64,000 nucleotides of DNA from Eumeta japonica (GCA_005406025.1 BGZK01001327.1:62001-126000), one strand, 5' to 3'; shown: positions 49,711 through 61,192, counted from the stretch's first letter. A program made the numbers and translations. Notes: generated by a model from the letters alone, not told the origin.

Positions 49711-50573
49711 GTAAGTATACATATTTCAATATTTTGGGAGAAAGGTAACTGGATTTTTTTTTAATATTTATATTAATTTGAATCCATTGTACGTGCTGTT
49801 AAAAAGATGAGAAATTTGTCCGGCATCCAAAATTGATATTAGTATACTTCGCACGTTTTCGTGCCTGAAGTCATCTGGTATTGTTTCGGTGTCGTGCCGT
49901 GGATACACATAGAATTTTCGTGCCGCTGAATTGTAGAAGTTTTCTCCAATAAACACGCCAAGCTATTTAATCAAAACTTTCATGTAATTAACATTTCACT
50001 GTGACGTACATCGGTCGGTTGTCAATCCCCGATCGGTGCAATCAGATTATCGACAATAAGCGAGTGTTATTGCAACAAGAAGCGGGACCTAGAGCGGAAC
50101 CGGACGTACCGGGGTCGAAGTTGCGACTGGCGTGTGGTCCGCAAGAGCCTAGGGCTGAAACGGCTTCGTTACCGAGAGCGGGAACGGGAATAGATGTTGG
50201 GAGTCGGAAAATCTAAAAGTGGAATAACCTCTGTGATCGAGGGCCGCGCCGGGCATGGGGCCGGGACGGAGGTGTGGACAATTTAGATTACTCCGATCCC
50301 GTATTCGCTCAAAATGCAGATCGTACTCGAATCGAAGCCGCAATCGGTGACGAAATCGATACGTAATTGTTGCAAAATTGTTGGACATTGTTTGCGGCCA
50401 AGTACACCGGGAGATTTAACATGCAAAATTAGATTAGGTCATTAGGCATGCAGGAGGTCGTCCCGAGGAGTCATTTACACGTACACCCAGGCCACGAAGC
50501 AGAACAGCGCATCAGAACTCTCAAGGTTCTCCAGAAACTTGGAATATTTATTTATTTATATATCTATAAATAA

Positions 50574-50574
<1 letters not shown>

Positions 50575-50612
<38 letters not shown>
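50575..50612. repeat. (TA)n microsatellite
   Basis: About 18 pure TA repeats, preceded by a ttta-rich tract. Confidence 0.95.
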
Positions 50613-50614
<2 letters not shown>

Positions 50615-51122
50615 GTCGTGGACGAGTTTAAGTCCATCCTGATTGACTGACTGTGTAGAAAAGACGTGCGGACGGTAATAGAAGGTATTGAAGTCGAAGA
50701 GTCGAACAGAGCTTGGAGTTGAGAACGAGACCGGTAACTGAACAGACGGTAGAGTCGGAATCGAAGTTGAGAATGGAGTCAGAATAAGGATCATGACTGA
50801 GAGAGAGATCGCTCAAGATTAAGAAATATATCCTATATCTGCACGCGAGTTAAAGCTACTATGTTGTATGTATATGTGTTGTAACAGGCGGCATTGGATA
50901 GTGGCGCAAAGTGGTTACATGGGGTCACGCAACAAGCCCGCATATCTTGTGACACTGCGACCTACTTCGGTCTCTTAGGATCCATTTTTAGCAAAGCTCG
51001 TTTCAAGGTTGTCGATTTAAAACAATGTGCAGTTTCACGATGCGAAAAATAATGCATGCTGCATCTTAATGCCGAACGGTCGACGATGATCGATTTAAAA
51101 AAATATTAATAAATAATTTTAG

Positions 51123-51150
51123 CCGGACACTGTATTGTCACATTTTGTAG
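51123..51150 (+). CDS. candidate short exon C
   Basis: 28 nt between ttttag and gtaagt, reading PDTVLSHFVG in phase 0 from B. The next candidate exon starts only 20 nt later, so C and D may not both be exons of one transcript. Confidence 0.25.
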
Positions 51151-51170
51151 GTAAGTTTTGGACTAACCAG

Positions 51171-51315
51171 TGCCTTGTCGCATGTCCGACAGGCGCTGCC
51201 GCGACGTGTGCGGCCGCTTCAAGCGCTGTCAGAGCCAGCCCTGCTGGCTGGCGACGCGGACGGCGGCCTGCTGTCCGAAGAAGAAACGCAAGAAGTGCGG
51301 GAAGAAGAAGAAATC
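51171..51315 (+). CDS. candidate exon D: Cys/Lys/Arg-rich
   Basis: After accag the frame reads PCRMSDRRCRDVCGRFKRCQ, SQPCWLATRTAACC and PKKKRKKCGKKKK, then donor gtgagt. In 47 residues there are 8 Cys, 10 Lys and 8 Arg. It joins in phase to 55732. The other two frames are also open, one Glu-rich (LLSEEETQEVREEEEI), so the choice rests on continuity with exon E and on a motif repeated in E. Possible roles: a protamine-like chromatin protein or the heparin-binding tail of a secreted ligand; both are guesses. Confidence 0.5.
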
Positions 51316-52390
51316 GTGAGTGAACCAACAGCGCGCGCGCAAGCGCATTCTCTCACAAACGCACACTGACATTTCGCTTTGTACTTTGCTCCATCGAAAT
51401 AGCTTGAAAAGCTTCAGGTGTTGCAATACCTTTCCGACAAAAGCTTAAGTCCTCTTTGACACGTTTGATCTTTCTGTCTGTGTACATACGTAATTTTTAA
51501 GGGTATCATCTACAGGCTTCGGAATGCGAACTACTTTTTTGAAGTAAAAACTTCTTTGGGCGAGTTGGGCATTTTTGAGATGACAAAAAAAAAACCATCG
51601 AACTCGCGACACTTTTACCGTTACGTAACCGACATCTCTGTGTATAAGTATCTACATACATTGGCCCCGTTTACACGAGAGTTCAGTTTGGGTTGAAATA
51701 CATTGATAATATAGCTATATATAATACGAACATGTATTGTGTATATGCGTACAACATAGATATATATACATGTCGGAACTTTTCGTATTGTATTTGTAGG
51801 TAAATTTAAGTTTTAAGCAATAGATTACAATTTTTGTATGTAAAATAATATACATTATTTTTCATGTACAATAGCGCATTAAATTAAAATTGTAATATAA
51901 TTTTTGCAGTAGTAGTTTATAATAATGAATAAAAAAGCATTTCATTTAAAAGTATTTCCTGCACAATAAAATATTTCCTGACGATTCGAAAAATACACAC
52001 GTAAATGTTGCAAGTTTTCTCATCTGTAGGCACTCCCGGAGTGCCGTTGTTTTTTTTTTGTTAACGCGCCTTTGGAAATATTTACACTCGTTACAAATAT
52101 GCCTTGAGCTCCCCAAGTAATAGTTATATCTTACGTGAAATCAGATCAATGCATATCCGATTCTAGCATCTTAGCAACAAATTATTTTGTTTGTAATGTG
52201 AGATTAGACGCGTCGTCTGATGACGTTCAGCGTCTTTTTTCAAAGATAGGTCACTTTAAGCAGTACTTTTGTTTGCAACGAAATCAACTGTTTTGCTGTT
52301 TGAAGACGGAACGCGATAAATTGGGCGAAATAGCATTTAAAAATAGAGAAAGAATTATCTACTATTAATATTGTTTTATTTTTATTAAAT

Positions 52391-52595
52391 ACTAGCTGTC
52401 CCGGCCGTTTCGCTGGGTAACTTTTATTTATAAATAAAATGGCGAAGGATTTACGGAATTCTAAAAATGAGTAGCCTAGAACCATCTACAAATCATTTCG
52501 CATCGAATGGTCCCAGTCCCATGCCTATACGTTTAGTAGTTTTCATGTGATTGGCGAACAAAGACAACCTATTTTCATTATGTATGTATAGATTT
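52391..52595. repeat. SINE-like repeat, copy 1 (cgcttcgctgggt family)
   Basis: Starts actagctgtcccggccgttt and carries atggcgaaggatttacggaa, atggtcccagtcccat and gattggcgaacaaagacaac. About 200 bp and over 85% alike by eye to 57904-58097. It ends in a tatagat-like tail. Family unnamed. Confidence 0.75.
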
Positions 52596-52721
52596 ATTAA
52601 TTTTGTACATATGTCTTTAGGCCAATCGTTGGACCACTGCCTTCGAATTAAACGGCATGTCGACTTCAAATTACATCTACAGACAAATTGACTGATGTTT
52701 TAACCTAAATCAGACTATAAG

Positions 52722-54865
52722 CAGAGATGTAACAAAATACTTTTGAAAAAGTATTTGAGTACAAAATGCAAATACTTTTTTAATATAGTATTTCAAATAC
52801 TAGATACAAAATACTTTTGCCTTTGGTATTTAAATACTAAAGACAAAATACGTATTTTCAAAATACTTTATCGAAATAAAATACTTTTTGTAAAAATTAC
52901 TTGTATTATTTATTTATTAACGATTTTAAAATTACAAGCTCTTCAAAAGAGTATCAGACATGTTGCGTCTGTGTGGACGCATTATCATATCACCATACGA
53001 AAACAGCCGTTCCACTGGTGCCGAACTCGGAGACAAGTGTTGTATCGTAAAAGACTTTTTATTGTTGGATATGTGTTGAGGATATTCAGACTTGTGTCTT
53101 CATCTCTTAAATATTGGAGGGTCTCCAAATCAGTGCAGGTGCTGTTGTTGCCATCAGTAGAGGTTGTTGAGGAGTCTGAATCATTGAACATATTATAAGA
53201 CTCACTTTTGCTTCTTTTTCAATGATGTTTGTGGGTGTGCACTTTTAAAATCTTCTTGTTTGAATCTCCGCAATTCTGCAATGAACAACTCCTTCACATA
53301 CTCCTTTTCAGCTCTTGGTACCCACTTTAACTTGAAGAAGGGATATGACACAGCTGCTAAAATGCTGTCTTTGGCACGAGTGTCATGCAAGTTATATTTT
53401 TCAAACCGATTTTGTATACTTTCTTTTATTATATCAATTAAACCACCACAATATACTGGATTTTCTTGCTTCAATAAGTCCAACATTTTGTGCATTCGAT
53501 ACAATTCTGGCTGCAGGCATCCATAAAAAGTCTCCTTGTCACCTTCTAAGCTTCGAATGGCTTCAGATATGGGCTTAGATGTGTTAATATACTCAATCAA
53601 AACTGTACTTCTATCTCTTTTAAGACGGCCAATCCTAGTTTTCTCAGAACTTCATTGATGGTTTCTTGGACTTTCAAAATATCAGTAATGCAATCATAAT
53701 AGGAATTCCACCTGGTTGGACAGGGGCTTGTTGGAGATTTACCAGTGATTTCCAGGTAAATTTCACAAGCTTTGGAGACCAACATAAATTCCATACAGCC
53801 CGACATTTAGCCATGGCCGCATCATGTACTTTTCTGTATGAATTATTGTTACTTCTGGCTTTGTCTATGTCCCGAGAAGGTATTAAATGCAAGGTGTGTG
53901 TGGCACATCGCTCATGGTTAGGCAGTTGATATATATCACTATCTTTGGCTTCCGGAAATTCTTTCAAGATTAACATTTCATCTTCATCCATATCATCATT
54001 ACTTTGCTCATTATTTTTATCGAAGATTTCATTTACATTTAAGATATTAGCACATTCTGAGTATGGCAAGTCTGGCCTTCCAAATATTTTAAATGCTTTC
54101 ACCATGTTAGAACCATTGTCGGTTACAGTTTTTGTAATTTTAGGTAGCCTTAGATCATATTCAGAATGAATGTCAATTATCAGTTCTGGTATCTTATCAA
54201 AGATATGTGCTCCCTTAAATCTTCTGCAGGCGAGTGGTGAGCTATTTCTTTCAAATGTGGTAGGATCAATCCAATGTACTGTCATACCTAAATAACTTCT
54301 TTTGGATGAAGACCAAATATCAACGGTGGTACAAACATAATCCACAGTTTTCAATTTCTGTTTTAGATTTTCTTTATATTCTATATATGTGTTACTAATT
54401 TTGTTATTGCATGTCCGACGGCACATTATTTTTGGTGGAGTTGACAGTTGTTGAGCACCTTCGATAAGTGCCCGGAATGACTTATTTTCAACAATTGAGA
54501 CAGGTGACATGGTAACCGAGGCAAAATTAAATAAAACGAAAAAAGGCGCGTACGGCGTAATGACTTAAGACAGGTATGTGCGTTTTGTTTCATCTGTCAT
54601 TTTGCGCATAGACTTTCAAAGCTGCAGCGCCACTAGTGGCCATTTTCTGAATCGCGGAATGCCTTAGAAAAATAAAGCTAGGAAAAAGAAAGTATTTTGT
54701 ATTTTACAAACCATTTTTCAAATACAAAATACGTCTCGAATAGTATTTCAATTAAAATACAAAATACTTTTAAAAAAGAGTACTTAAGTACAAAATACAA
54801 AATACGTATTTTGTATTTTGTATTTAGATTTTAAATACAAGTATTTCAAATATGTCACAACTCTG
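52722..54865 (-). mobile_element. nearly complete hAT transposon
   Basis: A perfect 8-bp target duplication, actataag, lies at 52714-52721 and 54866-54873. The ends are cagagatgtaac and, reversed, cagagttgtgac. Both ends carry AT-rich subterminal repeats built from aaaatac and gtatttt. Length is 2144 bp. It encodes a transposase on the minus strand (separate entry). Confidence 0.92.
52985..54510 (-). pseudogene. hAT transposase, frameshifted
   Basis: Starts MSPVSIVENKSFRALIEGAQ. It then shows YVCTTVDIWSSSKRSYLGMT (first catalytic Asp), LACRRFKGAHIF and TVTDNGSNMVKAF (second Asp). Further on come SPTSPCPTRWNSYYDCI (the hAT TRWNS motif) and SKPISEAIRSLEGDKET, and the C terminus reads YPTIKSLLRYNTCL, where hAT dimerisation sequence should follow. 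The frame breaks near 53680 and 53600 and again in the C-terminal part (53191-52985). The BED finger of the related copy at 10782 is not seen. Few lesions suggest fairly recent loss. Confidence 0.88.
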
Positions 54866-55244
54866 ACTATAAGCTATACTAGTCCTGTGATTAGGAGGGC
54901 GGGCACGTGAGGACGTCGCTTCCAGCACTGGTCGCATAGCTGACGGTGGGCATCAGCAGCCCAAAGACTAGAGTTGAACCAGCGCATAGGGCTCAAGACA
55001 CAACGCGCGCCATTTGAAACAATGACACTGGGCGAATGTAACCCTGCAATATGGGCGACATACAATACGGCGAGTTTACGTCTACGTCCGTGGCGCTTTC
55101 GTCGTTGTAATGACGTCTTACTAGTTCCATTGACTTTGCATTGTACGTGTAACAATGAGAACCGTCACTACTTAAGGTATTGCGTAAGCAGAACGTTCTG
55201 GCTCGTACGTAGTGACGTGCTCCGTGTTTTTATTGTTATTTTCA

Positions 55245-55675
55245 TTATAAACTCACGCCTGTTTTCCAGAAGAATAGGCAGAGACCACTGATTGAATTGA
55301 GACGCACTTTACACGGTGTGTATCTGACTTCACCGATGTCCATCAATTGTTTCATACAAGCACGTTGGTTTCGAGCGCTTAAAGCTTGATAATTCCTTAT
55401 TAATCTACTAAATGAGTCCCTCTAAGATTTTCTAGGGCGATCCTATTCGACTGAACTAACTAACACACATGTTCAATCTAGAGATTTATTTGGTCGATTT
55501 ACTCCCACCATTCACCCTTTTCAGCTGGTAAAAACATCTAGACATAACCTCCTCCAATGTAACAAGCGCATTTTTCAAGCCACACGCCTCTCTGATATAG
55601 CAGTTTCTACATATATCATTCCAAGACACTCCACACATAACACTCAGAAATCGTCTCGTTGTATAGAGTACGATA
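55245..55675 (-). mobile_element. LINE 3' portion, old copy
   Basis: Starts attataaactcacgcctgtt and keeps tgtccatcaattgtttcata, gattttctagggcgatccta and ttccaagacactccacacat in LINE order. It ends about 55 bp before the candidate exon at 55732. Confidence 0.8.
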
Positions 55676-55731
55676 TTTAAATTATCTATAGTATGTGCTA
55701 TAGATAATGATCTTTAGTCTCTGCCTTACAG

Positions 55732-55822
55732 AAAGTACAACTGGCGTTGCCGCTCGAAGTCGGGCGCCTTCAAGCGCTGCCGGCGCTGCGACCGCAAGTA
55801 CAAGTTACGTAAGCCGCGCTGA
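55732..55822 (+). CDS. candidate exon E: basic Cys-rich C terminus and stop
   Basis: After gccttacag, with TC carried from exon D, it reads SKYNWRCRSKSGAFKRCRRC then DRKYKLRKPR and TGA. WRCRSKSGAFKRC parallels RRCRDVCGRFKRC of exon D, at DNA level too, which argues that both are real and related. GC content is far above the flanks. An old LINE tail ends 55 bp upstream. Confidence 0.5.
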
Positions 55823-56016
55823 AGGCGCTGTTTTGTATAGACAGGTTGGTGCGTTATCTCCTTGTTTAAACAATAAATTAGCTTTTTACTATAATCAATA
55901 TAGAACGCGCTTAAAGTCGTTCTTTATTCAACCAATTCGGCCTGCGCAAGATAATACAATTCATATATAATATATGTATTTCTTATTCAAATGAATTCAT
56001 TAAATTTAAATATTTT

Positions 56017-56391
56017 GACGTAATAACGTCTTATAAATCGATGAACGCCGGCTGCGCGCACGGAAAAGCCTGACTCATTGTCGCGTTCCGCCTGAGCCGA
56101 GCGTGCGAGCGAGAGCGCGGAACAAGCGACAGAGAGGTACGATCGGCCTAAGCGCTCGGCTTGTGACGCATTTATTTCTCTTCCACTCTATCAGTCGATG
56201 GAGTGGAAGAGAGATACATATTAATGATAATTATTTTTTATCTCTCACGATGATACAAAATAATGATAACTCAGTGATAATAATCCAATTCAATTCATAA
56301 AAGTATGCAATTTTTCATCAATGTTTTCTTATGACATTATCACGTAAAATTATCGCCCGTAAACCGACTTTGCAGACAACCGATTTTTCGT
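56017..56391 (-). repeat. dispersed element, copy B, inverse to copy A
   Basis: Carries the same blocks as 3514-3900. It adds a perfect 12-bp hairpin at 56177-56212 (tctcttccactc, gagtggaagaga) that copy A lacks. Its boundary at aaccgactttgcagacaacc matches the start of copy A. Confidence 0.75.
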
Positions 56392-57645
56392 TCTACTTAT
56401 ACATCGAAAACATTACATGAAATAAGCCATTACCCGACCGCTTCGCTGGGTTTAAAGTAATATTTGGTGATGAATATTTTTTTTAGGACTGAAATATACT
56501 ATATGGTTTCGCTGACTCGCACGAACTCGCACACCAAATACAACCATAGACAAACAAATAGATATGGCTAGGAAAAAAAAAAACAAAAAAATAATTTTAT
56601 TGATGACTGTACGTTGTGAAAGGCATATATTAAAAAAAAAAGTAATTTATAACACATATTTCATTACCTAATGTCGTTTAATCTGTTAAATTTAATATGT
56701 CGGATAAAACTTAGCCCCGGTCAGGGGTTGGATTAGAAATCGAGTGCGGGAAAGAAATCGGGATTGTAATTGACAACGTGCCATCTGCAGTCTATACAAA
56801 GTGGTGTTATTCGTTTTTGAAAAACAGTGACTTTCAGAATTCCAGAACTAACGCAACACAGCAACGCTTGGTATTTTTTAAAATCTATTTTATCCAAGGA
56901 AGGCACTCGAATAGAATATTTGAAATTTGAGAACAGTACCTTCGTCAAAATAGAAGTTTTGCATCGCGATAATTAAGGGCCCGTTCGCCAAATCGTCACG
57001 GTACATGAACCCACATGGCGCATACAATAATTGCTTTTTTTAATAGTACAGGATGTAAAAGCGATCCAACAATTGACCGGTACATTTGTGGCGTCTACCT
57101 ATTTTCAAATCCGTAACTGTGGATAAATTTCTTTTTTTTTTTGTTGTTGATAGGAGAACGAGTAATACCTAAATAAATTTCAACTTCTGAAATTTTCTAA
57201 GATTCGGAACCGAAAATTAAAATAAAAAATTTAGTTGATACATTATAAAATTTAACAATTTTGAAATAACCTTTTTTTTTTCATTAAAACAACACTCCAA
57301 TAACATTCACTTTGTAGGTTAGGTTACTCTACGTCCAAGGGCGGATCCAACCTTCGACTGGACTGTTGGAACTGGCTCTAATGCGATCGCAATAGTAAGA
57401 CGAAGGCCCAGCCCTTGGGAGGGGGTCAGGCCCCTATAATGACCCTCTCGTGGATCCACCGCCGGGTTCTTTGTACGTTGTAGTATGTAACATCAAAGCC
57501 CACGTCTTAAAGAAATGTCTAAAAGAGAAATGACCCGTTGAAATATTGACATTTGCTTTATTTTTTTTTGACGCTAATATTAGCAGTGCGATGAATAATA
57601 AAGATGTATACCTACGTATTGTATAACCTTTATTGTGTGTTGCAG
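56392..57645. other. no gene recognised
   Basis: AT-rich. One GC-richer patch at 57300-57475 (caagggcggatccaacctt, gcccttgggagggggtcagg) is probably a worn repeat. A possible small exon follows at 57646-57703 (see findings). Confidence 0.4.
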
Positions 57646-57903
57646 CTTCCCGTCGCACACGACCGTCTCGCTGGAATCCATGGAATTTATGCAAAATCGT
57701 GAAGTGTACGTCGCTATTTTTAACATTTTGATTGTTTTTTTTTTTTTAATTTGAATAAATATTTACGTGTCATGTACCGATTGTATGATTTCGTACATAA
57801 TGAGAAATTTAAGCCATGTAGGCGACCCGCGGATAGGAAGTTGATTGTAAAACAAATTCATTAGAACAGTTAGTATTGATTTTCACATTGTATTTATTTA
57901 GAT

Positions 57904-58097
57904 ACTAGTTGACCCGCCCGCTTCGCTGGGTAATTTTTATTATAAATAAAATGGCGAAGGATTTACGGAATTCGAAAAATGAGTAACCTAGAACCAAATC
58001 ATTCCGCATCAAATGGTCCCAGTCCCATATCTATACGTTTAGTAGTTTTTACGTGATTGGCGAACAAAGACAACCTATTTTCATTATATATAGATTG
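57904..58097. repeat. SINE-like repeat, copy 2
   Basis: Starts actagttgacccgcccgctt and follows copy 1 throughout, ending tcattatatatagattg. A short third relic (gaccgcttcgctgggttta) is at 56438-56457. Confidence 0.75.
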
Positions 58098-59000
58098 ACA
58101 TATCTACCAACAGTTAGTAGTTTTTTTTCACATTTATACCGACTAGTCTTTTTGACCGATTCTAAAAATCAAATTTGCTGTAGATCAACTTTAGCGTAGA
58201 TGGCTTTCGAATAGTATCGTGGTATAGATTTTTGTTATTAAAGACAAACTGTATTCAATGAGTCATTTTTCATAGACAAAAAAAAATAAAAGATAACATT
58301 CGGTGTATACCTAACAGGTCGATTGATTAGTTAAGAAAATATGCTTTTTTGAAATAGTTCTTCGTAAACTATTATATATTATAGTATATCTTCGTAAACA
58401 AGGATATCTGAAATTTCAATATGCAGTAATTGCCTAGTGGGAACTTTTTTGTCTAACAGTTAGTGTAGAGCGCGATTCCACTGCACGCTACTTCTGCCTG
58501 TTTTTAGCAAACATTTTTTTCTGGAAAAAAGTTTGATATATAAATTAGACATTCGGCATAAGGGTAAACCAACCAAGTCAATTTCATACAAATTTATTTC
58601 GTCGTGCTTTGATTTTGTATGCCATGTTTATTCTATGACAGTAATAAAACCCTAAACTTCATAAAAGAAATGCGAGTTCATCTCGCGTGGAGAGGATTCT
58701 CTACATTGAAATTTTAACACACTTTTTTAAATCTGACCCAAACTTGTTTTTGGTAAAAAAGTAAACATGACTCCAGATCGTAGAGCGAAATTGCTGAATA
58801 CATTGTCTATTGTTGAATTCTCACTTGCTTTATATTCTCGAATACGCGGACTAAGACTTAGTGACAAGGTATTTTGATATTTCTCATGACAGAGAACAGA
58901 CGTAAAACATCATTCGCTTGTAGCGTTCTCCAGTGAGCAGAAGTTCCGGTGGCCCACTTCCTCTCAATCCACTGCGCCCTTTGTCAGCCCACTCTCTAAT

Positions 59001-59330
59001 AGATGGCGCTATTTAAATAGAATACGTAGATAATTTTTCGATCTAACAGATGACACTATTTAAATAAAATATGAAATAATTTTGCGATGTAAGAGATGGC
59101 GCTATTTAATTAAATACTAAGAATTTTTTGTGATATAACAGATGGCACTTTAAATAAAATATTGAAATATTATTTCTATCTAACAGATGGCGCTATTTGA
59201 ATAGAATACTGACAAGAATTTTTTGATCTGACAGACAGCACTATTTAAATAAAATACTGAGATAAATTTTGCGATGTAACAGATGGCGCTATTTAAATAA
59301 AACACTGATACATTTTGACAAGATGAAAAC
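59001..59330. repeat. seven tandem units of 45-48 bp
   Basis: Units start at 59001, 59048, 59094, 59140, 59185, 59233 and 59281, each opening with agatggcgctatttaaata or a close variant. One inverted unit (ttatttaaatagtgccatct) lies at about 59362-59384. Confidence 0.85.
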
Positions 59331-59385
59331 AGTACTTCAAGAAATGTACATAATCTATATTATTTATTTAAATAGTGCCATCTCT

Positions 59386-61057
59386 TTGTAGTATCATTTG
59401 CTGTTGAGAAGCGATAGAAATTCATATACATATTTTAATTGGTTAAAAAATATAAAAATTGTTAATGACTGTTAGGCGACCCTAGAACTCGTCGCTTATT
59501 TTTATTGTAGATAGCATTCTACCAAGATTGAGCCCTTGTGCACACACAATGAACTCTTACGTCATTTATATCAATTGAGTACGTGTCCATCACGATATCG
59601 ATCTCGCTTTTCGTCGTCGATTTTGGTAGTTCCGGTTCTAGTCCTGATTTCGACGCCGGTCCCACTTTCACACTCACCACCTTGTTTCAATTCCGATAGT
59701 TATTCCATTTTCAAGTAAACGTTTTTCAACATTCACGCAGGAATCCTAAATTTTTGTAATAAAAAGTACTAAAATATAACTCAATACGCTCCTTCTATAT
59801 TACTTTTGTCGATTTCCGCAACACAAACTCCACTATTACATTTGTATAACGGTAATAGCACTGGACACTAATTTCCGTCCGTGTACGGAAGACACAGTTA
59901 CGTGAAAGTTGTTGGTCAACGAAAAACGTAAACCTTCAAGGGCGTGCGGTGGCCAAAAGGTGGAACTGCAGCTGTGTGAATGCGTCTTTATGTAAAAAAA
60001 ATTGGCATTTACGAAATTGACCACGTTCCCTTTAAGCGTAGGGAACAAGTTTTAATGGCGATGAATAAAAAATATATTTGTCTATAAATATGTAAAAAAT
60101 TTGATCATCAAAAAAAAAAGGGATTAAGATCTGACCTTTAATCGAGACTAAGTATTATGATAGGACTGACTATGAGATGAGCAATGTAACAGTTTTAATA
60201 TAAATGTTACAAAATACACAAAAAAGTTTTGTTCAATATCGGCATTGTAGAAAATAAATCTAATTACGACTTGAAGACATAAAAAAAGAAAAACAACTAT
60301 GAGCAGTAAACACAGTTGACAAATGTCAATCATGGCGTATTGAGGTGTCAATGTTCAATAAATAATCTGTTCACCCATAATTCTTTCTTATTAGTGTAAC
60401 TTGAATCCTAGTCATTTTCTCCACCATATTGATACCAAATTGTTGTACCAAAAAATAAATATCATACAACTATGAACATCAGATTGTAATAGTCCATAGC
60501 AGAACTTGCAAATGTTATGGTTGTTGGAACGAAGTTCCTTAACGCTGCTTGTGGTAGGAGTTGAAGGATAGTAATCGTAACATAACGAAAAAGCGTTACG
60601 CCCCCTCCATTCGACTTTCTCTTAAAATTCATTATTTTGTATTCAATAAATATTTTTCCTAAAATATTCAGTGAAACTCTGATTTTATTCCTTACTTTGC
60701 ATTATTTACATTGTAAAAAAAACTTCGCCCCTGACGGGGGTACAACGAAAAAAAAACAAGTTTACTGTTTTTTTTAATGACAACCCTGATAATACATAAT
60801 TTATTTCGAGCATATGACCTAAAATTATAGATTATAATATTACAGGAATAACATCGTCGAATTTAAGGTACTTAGTATATTTATGGTTAAGATATTTCGA
60901 AAAGAAGACAAGAGATAATTTCGCCATTAAATAAAGAGCAATAGGGTTATTTGTATGTACTAACAAAAAGGGTATCAAATAATTGCCAAAATTATATACA
61001 CATTTGAAGAAACAAAATCTATTTTAATTATTCTATACAATAAGACGTCATCTCGAT
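59386..61057. other. no gene recognised
   Basis: AT-rich. 59590-59700 is a cryptic hexanucleotide array on the minus strand (cgaaaagcgagatcg). 59850-60050 has a frame on the minus strand (FFYIKTHSHSCSSTFWPPHA) that I do not recognise. Confidence 0.4.
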
Positions 61058-61192
61058 TCAACCTTGACCATCTCTGCTCAAAGCCTGTCCGATCTCGTCG
61101 AGCTCTTCGTCTTCTAGAAGGAATTCTTCTACCATACCATCTTGAGTTTGTTCTGTACTAGCAACTGTTGTTTCTTCGCGAAACATTTTCTC
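61058..61192 (-). CDS. possible terminal exon with an acidic C terminus
   Basis: After atttgtag the frame reads EKMFREETTVASTEQTQDGM, VEEFLLEDEELDEIGQAL and SRDGQG, then TGA: 45 codons, phase 0. The acidic, Leu-spaced helix looks like real coding sequence. Upstream exons should lie beyond 61192, but none was identified in the window with confidence. Family not recognised. Confidence 0.45.
   Translation of the reverse strand, partial: EKMFREETTVASTEQTQDGMVEEFLLEDEELDEIGQALSRDGQG

Larger units (their letters stand above)
49068..51122. other. intron-like DNA with cryptic hexanucleotide arrays
   Basis: Besides microexon B, segments at 49175-49350, 50080-50345 and 50640-50800 are built from degenerate six-base words such as cggaat, cgaaac and gagtcg. 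Minus-strand frame 49768-49956 (HDTETIPDDFRHENVRSILI) is not recognised. Confidence 0.5.

Noticed and set aside
51175..51369. Glu-rich plus-strand frame over exon D
   Set aside because: It is open, but it does not continue sensibly into exon E and lacks the motif shared by D and E. It is kept only as an alternative.
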